Below, in pieces: positions 7,575-14,773 of a stretch of DNA of 51,665 nucleotides. A program made the position numbers and the translations under genes. A model generated the notes under the pieces. That model had not been told where the DNA came from. It was given only the letters and a program-made list of their open reading frames with translations, and did not search any database. The stretch comes from Alistipes sp. Lineage in GTDB: Bacteria; Bacteroidota; Bacteroidia; Bacteroidales; Rikenellaceae. The DNA lies in assembly GCA_017465605.1 (NCBI GenBank), contig JAFTVW010000002.1:1-51665 (forward strand), read 5' to 3'. Position 1 is the stretch's first letter; the number at the start of each line of letters is the position of its first letter.

Positions 7575-8294
7575 ATGCAGTTACGACAATCAATGCGCCG
7601 AGTGGCTAAGATGCGCTTGGCTTTGGCTGGTGCGAGTGGCAGCGGAAAAACCTACTCATCACTCCTTATCGCCTATGGTATGACGGGCGACTGGTCGAAA
7701 ATCGCAGTTATCGACTCCGAGAATTGCTCTGCCGACCTCTATGCTCATCTTGGAGGTTATCAAGTCCTCACGCTCGACAACTATGCTCCCGAAACCTACA
7801 TCGAAGCAATCTCTATCTGCGAACAGGCGGGAGCAGAAGTTATCATCATCGACAGCATTTCTCATTGCTGGGATTACCTATTGGACTACCACGCTAACCT
7901 TCAAGGCAACTCATTCGCCAATTGGGCGAAGGTAACGCCTCGACAGAATGCCTTCATTCAGCGTATCCTAACTTCATCGGCTCACATCATCTGTACGATG
8001 CGCTCTAAGCAGGATTATGTTCTCTCGGACAAGAATGGTAAAATGGTGCCAGAGAAAGTAGGCCTAAAAGCCGTCCAGCGCGATAATGTGGATTATGAGT
8101 TTACCGCAGTATTGGATATTGCAATGAATCACAAAGCCACAACATCAAAAGACCGTACGGGACTATTTACTGGTAAGCCTGAGTTTGTGATTACGCCACA
8201 AGTAGGTCAAGCCATACTTCGTTGGTGCAATCTCTCTACAAATGTTCAACCTCAAAACTCGATGCCTTATGTACAGCACAGCCCTGCAGCCTAA
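7575..8294 (+). CDS. RecA-like / Sak4-type phage ATPase
   Basis: 239 residues. Walker A GASGSGKT at 19-26, Walker B-like AEVIIIDSIS near residue 91, and later QRDNVDYEFTAVLDI and a TGLFTGKPEFVIT segment. This is the layout of the phage and plasmid AAA/RecA-core proteins (AAA_24, Sak4-like), thought to help single-strand annealing or recombination. GC content is higher than in the preceding orphan genes. It overlaps the DUF3871 gene, a pairing I know from Bacteroidales mobile elements. It could alternatively be a general nucleotide-binding protein of the element. Confidence 0.75.
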   Translation: MQLRQSMRRVAKMRLALAGASGSGKTYSSLLIAYGMTGDWSKIAVIDSENCSADLYAHLGGYQVLTLDNYAPETYIEAISICEQAGAEVIIIDSISHCWDYLLDYHANLQGNSFANWAKVTPRQNAFIQRILTSSAHIICTMRSKQDYVLSDKNGKMVPEKVGLKAVQRDNVDYEFTAVLDIAMNHKATTSKDRTGLFTGKPEFVITPQVGQAILRWCNLSTNVQPQNSMPYVQHSPAA

Positions 8295-9312
8295 TCAGGA
8301 TTTTGCAACTTCGGCCTTAACCGTATGGCACGATGTAGCAAATCATCAAACAGAGAGTAGAGTGATTCCTCTCTCTACAAGCAATACCCTCCATTCTCGC
8401 CACTTTATCGAGGCTAACACCAAAGCCGTAGATATTGAGCATCTTCGAGAAGATTGCATTGTTCCCGTATTCTCAAAGGATAACGAGCTAACCATTTCGC
8501 ACCAGATGTTTATAGAGACCGTGTTGGGTGCAGCGTACCGTATGTTCCCAAACGAGGCGATAGATGCTCCCGATATAGTCGTGTCGCATATAATCAAGGG
8601 CAGAATACCCGAAGCAATACATAAGCCCGTATCGCAGTTATTGGAGAGCGATAAGACTATCTACTATGAGCGTATGGCTTTTTGCTTTGAGATACCGACT
8701 ATCTATGAAGATGTGGCAGGTAATAGGCTTAACCTCTCAATTGGTGGAGTGAGGGCCTATAACCACGAGAATCTATACTCTCGTAAGACTATGGAGCGAT
8801 TCAAAGTGTTTATCGGATTCAAAAACTTGGTGTGTTGCAATCTGTGTGTTTCGACAGACGGATTGAAAAGCGATATGCGTGTTATGAGTGTGCAGGAGTT
8901 GTTTGAGCAGAGCCTACATCTGTTTCAGCAATATAATGCCCAAGCACATCTAACACAAATGAGCCAACTTCAAAATCAAGCACTCTCGGAGCATCAGTTT
9001 GCACAATTTATCGGGAAGACGAGATTGTATCAGTTCCTGCCACCAAAGGAGAGAAAAGCACTTCCAGCGATGGAGTTTACCGATAGCCATATCAACTCAA
9101 TAGCGAGAGCCTACTACGCTGATGAGAATTTCGGACGAGTGGATACGGCAAGTGATATTGACCTTTGGCGAGTTTATAATCTCTTTACGGGAGCAAATAA
9201 ATCGAGTTACATCGACACTTTCCTCGACCGCTCGCTCAATGCCACAAACCTTGTCACTGGCATAGGCAGAGCATTGAAGGGTGATAGCGAATACGCTTGG
9301 TTTATTGAGTAA
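8269..9312 (+). CDS. DUF3871 family protein
   Basis: 347 residues from ATG 8269 (an ATG nine codons earlier is in frame). It overlaps the ATPase gene by 26 bases in another frame, so the two are coupled. Features include the ISHQMFIETVLGAA segment, the central GGVRAYNHENLYSRKTMERFKVFIGFKNLVCCN block and the C-terminal DxxxDRSLNATNLV. These fit DUF3871, a family of unknown activity largely confined to Bacteroidota mobile DNA. No catalytic motif is evident. A DNA-processing role with the ATPase is likely but inferred. Confidence 0.75.
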   Translation: MYSTALQPNQDFATSALTVWHDVANHQTESRVIPLSTSNTLHSRHFIEANTKAVDIEHLREDCIVPVFSKDNELTISHQMFIETVLGAAYRMFPNEAIDAPDIVVSHIIKGRIPEAIHKPVSQLLESDKTIYYERMAFCFEIPTIYEDVAGNRLNLSIGGVRAYNHENLYSRKTMERFKVFIGFKNLVCCNLCVSTDGLKSDMRVMSVQELFEQSLHLFQQYNAQAHLTQMSQLQNQALSEHQFAQFIGKTRLYQFLPPKERKALPAMEFTDSHINSIARAYYADENFGRVDTASDIDLWRVYNLFTGANKSSYIDTFLDRSLNATNLVTGIGRALKGDSEYAWFIE

Positions 9313-9706
9313 GAACACTAACCATCAGGCAAGAGGAGTATAGCAATATATTCCTTTTGCCGTTGGTTTTTGAAGTGCAAACCTACTCACTCTCCCGAAT
9401 ATAATATAAATCAGATTACTATTTAATAATCAATACAATAACCTTTTTCCATATTTTTTAATGACGAAATAGACTCTTTCTTTATAGAGAGGATTATAGT
9501 ATACGAAAATGTGGAAAACAATTCGTTATAAACGGGTAAGTAACCCTGCAAATCTATTATCTAACCCAACATTGAATTTATGCAAATGTTTAAACCACCG
9601 TTTAAACCACGCTAGAAGCAATACAAAATTTTGGCAAGAATCAAAATTTACTCAATGCTGTAACCACTTGCTAATCAGGGTACATTTGCACTCGCAATCA
9701 GGCAAT
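9313..9706 (+). other. Gene-free stretch before tRNA-Arg
   Basis: No supported gene. It contains a direct repeat, TTTAAACCAC twice 12 bases apart around 9590-9611, and a G-poor AT-rich tract. A long frame at 9509-9814 runs straight through the tRNA and is rejected. The repeat could be part of an element end or a protein-binding site; no attachment core copying the tRNA 3' end was found. Confidence 0.35.
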
Positions 9707-9780
9707 GGCTCCGTAGCTCAACTGAATAGAGTACTTGACTACGGATCAAGCGGTTACAGGTTTGAATCCTGTCGGAGTCA
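9707..9780 (+). tRNA. tRNA-Arg (anticodon ACG)
   Basis: A 74-nt cloverleaf. The acceptor stem is GGCTCCG with CGGAGTC (one G-U pair), the D stem GCTC/GAGT, the anticodon stem CTTGA/TCAAG with loop CTACGGA giving anticodon ACG, and the T stem ACAGG/CCTGT with loop TTTGAAT. The discriminator is A and CCA is not encoded. It reads CGU codons, with A34 normally deaminated to inosine. tRNA genes are common integration sites; accessory genes lie on both sides. Confidence 0.95.
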
Positions 9781-9797
9781 CTTAAGAAAGCAAAAAT

Positions 9798-9830
9798 ATA
9801 TGGAGAGCAAATAGCCCTCCATATTTTTTT
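9798..9830 (+). terminator. Terminator after tRNA-Arg
   Basis: ATATGGAG (9798-9805) pairs with CTCCATAT (9817-9824) and is followed by a T run to 9830, 17 bases after the tRNA. Confidence 0.8.
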
Positions 9831-9958
9831 GTTCTATATCAATATGTTATACTGATTTCCCGCCCCACCCCAAAACCACTCAAAAACACCACTTTTTCGG
9901 TAAATATTATGCCGAGTTCTTGGGGTGTGATTTTTTGGAGTAGTTGAAGAATGAGAGG

Positions 9959-11230
9959 CTATTGTATTGAATATTTTGTTGCGAAATATTCAGTGGTAGG
10001 TATTACGGCCTCAACTTCAACCCATAGGTAGTTAGTGAATCGAATACGTTCATTCTCAAAAGCGAGATAAATTGTTTTTGCTCCATTAGTCGGAATACGT
10101 CCATTACACGATTGTGTGCCAAGTGTAGAGTAATCAACATCATAGTTGAGTAGTGAGGCTACTTTTGTGCCATCTTGAAATTGTTTAGCCTGTGATTGAT
10201 TACGAAATACATACATATTACAATAAGCATCCTCATCTCTAATTGGGCGATTATCATCTAATAACGTATTTAGAATTCCATTGCTCTGTTCTTTCTCATA
10301 TATAGGTAATCCCATAAATTTTACCTTTTTGTATGAGAGTGAGAGATTGTTGTGAAACTCGCCATCACTTGAACGGTCTTGCTCGCTTGTCGCAATACGT
10401 AACGAATATAATATGTCAGTTGTCCCAGTAGGAACTTGAACGGCCACTAAAGCTTTTGCGCTACCTGAAAAAACGGCTTTCAGTTGCCCTCTTAAAGTAA
10501 ATTTACGAGGTTCCTCCAAACATTTCTGTAAAGATACTCCTTCGACAGCTTTAGCCCCAAAATCATTTTTACCACATTCAACATCCTCCTTATTCACAAC
10601 GGTCGCATTTCCTAAGCGAGAAATATCATTAATCTTATAGTTAATATCCAAGTCGATATATTGTATTCCATTAGGATTAACTTCAACGTAATATATTGCA
10701 GTATTAGCAATCTCAATAGAATCTATAACAGAGGGGGTCCCATTATATGTTTTTAATACCTCTCGACTATCGGCATTACATATTTTAATAGTTATAGGTT
10801 TCTCTCCTATGATGTTCCATCGTAATTTTTCTCCACGAAGTAGATAAACGGGGAATGTTTCTGTTTTTTCAAATAAAAGGTCATCGTGCTTCCACGGAGA
10901 GACCTTGAAATTTATGACTTGTTGTTCTGATTTCGTAGAGATTTCTGAACTCAGTTTGTTCACTCGTTCTTTCAAGGCCTCACACGCTGCTATCTGCTCA
11001 GATTTTAACCCCATAGGATTATAGTCGTAATACAGGTCTTTCCCAATGTTGTACATTTCAACAATTTCATCACCTGATATTGAGTCCCAATCAGTTTGAT
11101 TTACCAATTGCTCAAGTGTCATTACCCTTTCAAATACTTGATTATACTCTTCAAGGGTGTTTCGAGTTGTTTTGTTAGTACAACTGAGAAGTAATACTGT
11201 AGTAGCTAATGTCAATACTACTCTTATCAT
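9959..11230 (-). CDS. Hypothetical lipoprotein
   Basis: 423 residues with a signal sequence ending LLSC (Cys17). The following region to about residue 100 is helical (EEYNQVFERVMTLEQLVNQ). It then becomes mostly beta, with a segment around FPVYLLRGEKLRWNIIGEKPITIKI that looks like an immunoglobulin-like or carbohydrate-exposed sandwich. No named family. It is the last of a minus-strand series (13495 to 9959) of accessory genes. Likely exposed in the periplasm or at the outer membrane. Confidence 0.6.
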   Translation of the reverse strand: MIRVVLTLATTVLLLSCTNKTTRNTLEEYNQVFERVMTLEQLVNQTDWDSISGDEIVEMYNIGKDLYYDYNPMGLKSEQIAACEALKERVNKLSSEISTKSEQQVINFKVSPWKHDDLLFEKTETFPVYLLRGEKLRWNIIGEKPITIKICNADSREVLKTYNGTPSVIDSIEIANTAIYYVEVNPNGIQYIDLDINYKINDISRLGNATVVNKEDVECGKNDFGAKAVEGVSLQKCLEEPRKFTLRGQLKAVFSGSAKALVAVQVPTGTTDILYSLRIATSEQDRSSDGEFHNNLSLSYKKVKFMGLPIYEKEQSNGILNTLLDDNRPIRDEDAYCNMYVFRNQSQAKQFQDGTKVASLLNYDVDYSTLGTQSCNGRIPTNGAKTIYLAFENERIRFTNYLWVEVEAVIPTTEYFATKYSIQ

Positions 11231-11286
11231 ATCAATATAGTATTAAGAGAGGATTGCACAAGTAAAGCAACCCTCTCAATATTCAT

Positions 11287-11448
11287 CTATTTTCTTTTAT
11301 TAGTAACCTTTTTTAGTATTGTTCCACCAATTTTGCGCTCTAAGCCTTGCTTTGTTGTGGGAATACCCACCTTATGAGCTATTTTATTTTTTAAGCCACT
11401 AATTCCAATTGCTCGCTTTATTGAGAAAGATAATCCAGGTAATTTCAT
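11287..11448 (-). CDS. Small basic protein, 53 residues
   Basis: ATG at 11448, TAG at 11289-11287. The peptide starts MKLPGLSFSIKRAIGISG and continues through repeated basic turns (KNKIAHKVGIPTTKQGLERKIGG) to KKVTNKRK. It has a very high Lys/Arg content and no acidic patch, which suggests nucleic-acid binding. The codon pattern is clean and it sits in the gap between two same-strand genes. Its pattern vaguely recalls short proteins I have seen in Bacteroidales mobile regions, but I cannot name a family. Confidence 0.55.
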   Translation of the reverse strand: MKLPGLSFSIKRAIGISGLKNKIAHKVGIPTTKQGLERKIGGTILKKVTNKRK

Positions 11449-11476
11449 TAATTTACATATATAAAGGAGATTAACA

Positions 11477-12694
11477 CTATTTTCTATAGCTTATTTCTGA
11501 CATTAATCGTTTTCCTTTCTTAAACCACATATGAGTTATTTCCATTTGAACATCACCTCCCTCACCTGCTCTGGCATCAATACGACGCCCTCTAATAGTC
11601 ACATCGCCGAATAATGAATACCAGTGAGGCTTTTTGAATTCGTAAGAATATATATTAGAGTATTTTAAAACAAATGTGTGTTGCTTATGCTTATAGTATA
11701 TATTATCATCACTTGTAATAATTCTACCTTGATTCTTGCGATGAAATAATGAAGCACGATACACATCACCACTTTGATTACGGATACCCAGTTGTTTAAA
11801 CTTTCGCCATATGGAATTCTTTGCAAATACAGAATATCTCTCTTTGGTTAGAATAGTTGTGTTACCCAATATCTCCAAATGTTTAAATAAAAAGCCCCTA
11901 TGTAAATAACTTTTTATACTATTATACTCAATAGCTGATGTTCTTGAAGCAAATTTACGACCTTCAATAGTGACTCCATATTGTTTATGTAACAATCCCC
12001 AATCTGTCAGCATTATTTGTTCGCGATGTTTGAACCATCTTGATGGTGAAAATAGGGGGAAGAACGATTTGTATATCGCAACATCAGTTGGTGTCAGTTT
12101 CGGATTATTTTCTTGTATCATATTGCGAATAATCTCATTCTCTGATTTAGTCAAACCATATATCTCAATCGTATTAGCAGAGCCACCACCAGCAATTCGT
12201 CCAAATGCGATTCCTTTAATTCTTTTCTCGACAACATCATCAAAATATACAATCGAGTTTATATTGACCCTATCTTCAGACACCTCTTTTGAATTATACA
12301 CCTTGCGAACCATACTATCAAACTGATCGCATAGTATAGTGTAACCGTGTGTAATCTTTCTCATTGATTTTTTCGATGGGGTATATAGGTACTTATGCTC
12401 CGTTTGAATTGCCCCCATTTCCATTACCATTTTAACCAACTCGTCTGCTACGACTGGTTTAAGATTAGGAATATATATTGAATCCTGTTGAGAAACCAAC
12501 TCAACAGATTTTCTTTGAGGAAACAATCCTTTTAATAGATTGATATTATATATGTATTCTACTTCATTCAGATTTAAAGAATAGTCCTCATTCTTTTTAT
12601 GTTTAAGCCCGAAAAATGCATATTCAGACCTTTGAATTATTCCATCAGATATTTGATAAATCACTTTAGTGAAGAAACCCTTTTTTATAATCAT
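11477..12694 (-). CDS. Hypothetical soluble protein, possible tandem PH-like domains
   Basis: 405 residues, no signal peptide or membrane helix. It contains several similar strands-plus-aromatic blocks (HKYLYTPSKKSMRKI, IMLTDWGLLHKQYGVTIEGRKFASRTSAIEYNSIKSY, GRIITSDDNIYYKHKQHTFVLKYSNIYSYEF). These resemble the 'switch on strand - lysine - back-strand' pattern of bacterial PH-like domains. This is fold-level guessing, and the function is unknown. It is separated from the small basic gene by 28 bases and probably co-transcribed. Confidence 0.5.
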   Translation of the reverse strand: MIIKKGFFTKVIYQISDGIIQRSEYAFFGLKHKKNEDYSLNLNEVEYIYNINLLKGLFPQRKSVELVSQQDSIYIPNLKPVVADELVKMVMEMGAIQTEHKYLYTPSKKSMRKITHGYTILCDQFDSMVRKVYNSKEVSEDRVNINSIVYFDDVVEKRIKGIAFGRIAGGGSANTIEIYGLTKSENEIIRNMIQENNPKLTPTDVAIYKSFFPLFSPSRWFKHREQIMLTDWGLLHKQYGVTIEGRKFASRTSAIEYNSIKSYLHRGFLFKHLEILGNTTILTKERYSVFAKNSIWRKFKQLGIRNQSGDVYRASLFHRKNQGRIITSDDNIYYKHKQHTFVLKYSNIYSYEFKKPHWYSLFGDVTIRGRRIDARAGEGGDVQMEITHMWFKKGKRLMSEISYRK

Positions 12695-12847
12695 ACCTTT
12701 ATCTTTTAATATGTGTACATTATTCTAACTTGTTTTGTTACAATATATTCAATATATATTATCCCAATATGAGACTATTAATATGGTTATAAGTTCTCAT
12801 CCCTTATGCGATAACTTAATCTAAAGTATTTCATAATCATTTTTTAG

Positions 12848-13495
12848 TTAATTATTTAATTCAATTTTCAAGAAACAATAATTACATATAGAGTCTTTAT
12901 TAGACTTGTATATATCCCAATGTAACTCATAATTATTACTAATTTTCACACTCCTATCCTTTGTGTATGAGTATTTTGAGGCAGTTATGGTATAACCATC
13001 ACCTATACAAAATTTATAATTATTACAAATCGTATAATTAGGATTATCAGTAAAAAGTATTTCGTAACATACACTATTATCTTTTAGACTGTATCTCTCC
13101 AGATTCTCTAAATCACAATAGAGAAAGAATTTATTGTCAGTAACTGCCTCGTTGATAGATTTCTTGAAGTATTTTAACTCGATGAATGCCGTACAACTCT
13201 CTCGTGTGATTTGGTCATATAGTTTGACTTTAATGTCACAACGAGCCTTGCCATTGGAACTTTTTTGTGTGGATTCAATCTCTTCCAATGATTCCAACTC
13301 AATCGAAAACCGCTCCGATGAAGAAAATTCGTATAGGATACCGATCTGTTTGATTATTACACTTAAGTGTAATTGCATAGAAGCCTCGTTGTGAATACTT
13401 ATATCTTGACCGACTATTTTCTCACATAACAGCCTATAAGATATATTCACAACCTCTCGAAGTCGTTCTTCAAATGTTGGTATGTATCGTTCCAT
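12848..13495 (-). CDS. Putative PD-(D/E)XK nuclease-like protein
   Basis: 215 residues. Asp87 in RCDIKVKLYD followed by FIELKYFKK (Glu106, Lys108) gives the D-(x)n-ExK arrangement of PD-(D/E)XK phosphodiesterases, preceded by a helical N-terminus with a Glu-rich stretch. A C-terminal beta region follows. No DNA-recognition domain is seen, so the substrate is unknown. Its start lies about 40 nt downstream of the structured RNA at 13537-13800, on the same strand. Low GC suggests transfer. Confidence 0.5.
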   Translation of the reverse strand: MERYIPTFEERLREVVNISYRLLCEKIVGQDISIHNEASMQLHLSVIIKQIGILYEFSSSERFSIELESLEEIESTQKSSNGKARCDIKVKLYDQITRESCTAFIELKYFKKSINEAVTDNKFFLYCDLENLERYSLKDNSVCYEILFTDNPNYTICNNYKFCIGDGYTITASKYSYTKDRSVKISNNYELHWDIYKSNKDSICNYCFLKIELNN

Positions 13496-13536
13496 CTACT
13501 GGTAACATACCATTCAACTCCTTATGGTAGGTTAGT

Positions 13537-13800
13537 ATAAAAACAAGAAAGTGTGGAGTTGATTTTCGTTTATCTAATCGAAGGTTGTGGAAAGACCCAA
13601 GCAAAAATAAACGACACGATACCCCACACTCGAATAGATATGGAGCATCGAAGTACAATAAATATGCACTTCGTCCACAGTCTAAACAAGAAATGAGTGT
13701 TGTTCGTTGTCCTTTTGCTTTTGAAAACTTCCACATTTTCGATTAAGGACTATGAAAACACTTTCATCAAATATGTCAGCCTTGTACTTTTAAGCACTCA
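13537..13800 (-). ncRNA. Structured RNA, copy 1 of a two-copy family
   Basis: The start is expected near 13800 from a TTG-N21-TACCTTTG promoter (13838-13807). A 5' hairpin (13797-13784) precedes a long multi-stem fold. Outer arms GAAAGTGT/ACACTTTC (13765-13758 with 13554-13547) are followed by a U-rich tail. Next is a stem of TTAATCGAA (13746-13738) with TTCGATTAG (13582-13574), then TGTGGAA with TTCCACA, then AAGCAAAA with TTTTGCTT and AACGA with TCGTT. A central hairpin lies between a conserved single-stranded TTCTTGTTT and GTGTGGGG. Copy 2 at 40836-41093 keeps these pairs with compensating base changes, so RNA structure is under selection. Could be a trans-acting sRNA or a leader of the downstream nuclease-like gene. 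It may match a known Bacteroidales RNA motif, which I could not confirm. Confidence 0.7.
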
Positions 13801-13806
13801 GCGTAA

Positions 13807-13838
13807 CAAAGGTAGAAAATAATTTCCATTTTGAACAA
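13807..13838 (-). promoter_or_regulatory. Promoter of structured RNA copy 1
   Basis: Minus strand: TTG (13838-13836), 21-base spacer, TACCTTTG (13814-13807). Spacer is one base longer than in most promoters of this window. Confidence 0.6.
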
Positions 13839-14014
13839 CACTCAATATATTTTTTGACATATTTTCTACCGCAAAGTTCGGATAAACAAACAAATAACAC
13901 AATAGAATCTACTATTGAAGATATAATTTATTGTTTATAATTTAGGGAAATAAGTAAAACTCTCAAATATAGTTTTTGGCGATGGGATACTTGCTATACC
14001 AGCAAGATACTTAC

Positions 14015-14050
14015 AAAAAAAAGGTTACAACCCACTGAGTTGTAACCTTT
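14015..14050 (-). terminator. Terminator of efp
   Basis: GGTTACAAC (14023-14031) pairs with GTTGTAACC (14039-14047), with loop of seven. On the minus strand it is followed by eight U (14022-14015). Confidence 0.85.
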
Positions 14051-14085
14051 TGGTTATTGTGCAAATATTATTTGCGGCTATTTGA

Positions 14086-14658
14086 TTAGCGGATACGCTC
14101 CTTATACTCGCGTGTGCGGCTATCAACGCGAATCTTGTCGCCTGTGTTGATAAACAAAGGAACTCGAACTGTTGCACCTGTATTTACAGTTGCTGGCTTC
14201 AATGAGCTTGTAGAAGCTGTATCACCCTTGATACCTGGCTCGGTGTAAGTTACCTCCATATCGAGTACGGGAGGAAGCTCGGCCGAAAGAACTGACTCCT
14301 TCTCGGTGTGGAACATTACCTCTACGATCTGACCATCGGCCATAAGGTCGTAGTTCTCGATAAGGTTCTTGTCGATGTTAATCTCCTCGAAAGTCTCGGT
14401 GTGCATAAAGTGTGCACCCAAATCGTCCTCATAAGTGAACTGGTATGGACGACGCTCAACGCGTACCTGCTCAATCTTCTGGCTTACAGAAGAGAAAGTC
14501 TTTTCAAGAACATAACCGTTCTCCAAGTTTTTGAGCTTTGAACGTACGAATGCGGGACCCTTACCCGGCTTGCAGTGCTGGAAATCAACAACAAGGAAAG
14601 TCTTGTTGTCCATCTCGATACACATACCAATCTTGATATCAGATGCTGTGATTGTCAT
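14086..14658 (-). CDS. efp: Elongation factor P
   Basis: 190 residues, the usual EF-P length, with three beta domains. CKPGKGPAF places the modifiable Lys at 33 in the loop that reaches the peptidyl-transferase centre, where EF-P rescues ribosomes stalled on proline runs. The C-terminal domain ends in SRTREYKERIR. A strong terminator follows, so it is a single-gene unit. It is the first clearly core gene after the AT-rich island. Confidence 0.95.
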   Translation of the reverse strand: MTITASDIKIGMCIEMDNKTFLVVDFQHCKPGKGPAFVRSKLKNLENGYVLEKTFSSVSQKIEQVRVERRPYQFTYEDDLGAHFMHTETFEEINIDKNLIENYDLMADGQIVEVMFHTEKESVLSAELPPVLDMEVTYTEPGIKGDTASTSSLKPATVNTGATVRVPLFINTGDKIRVDSRTREYKERIR

Positions 14659-14773
14659 AATATTGTATTTTTAATTTAGAATTCTCCTTTTCGTGGCGCA
14701 AAGGTAATAAAAATCAAGCGTTAAGCAAATTTTTATTGATAAAATGTGCGGTTAGAATCCTCTGCGTTTGAAG

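Noticed and set aside
7575-9312. Complete prophage
   Set aside because: Only the ATPase/DUF3871 pair looks phage- or element-like; no capsid, terminase, tail or lysis genes are seen.
9509-9814. Open frame of 101 codons
   Set aside because: It passes through the whole tRNA-Arg gene and its terminator region; no protein family features.
9707-9830. tRNA-Arg as proven attachment site of the 0-9.7 kb island
   Set aside because: Integrated elements usually lie on the 3' side of the tRNA, and no repeat of its 3' end was found.
13470-13736. Open frame of 88 codons on the minus strand
   Set aside because: It lies inside the structured RNA copy 1; copy 2 does not keep the frame and changes follow base pairing instead of codons.
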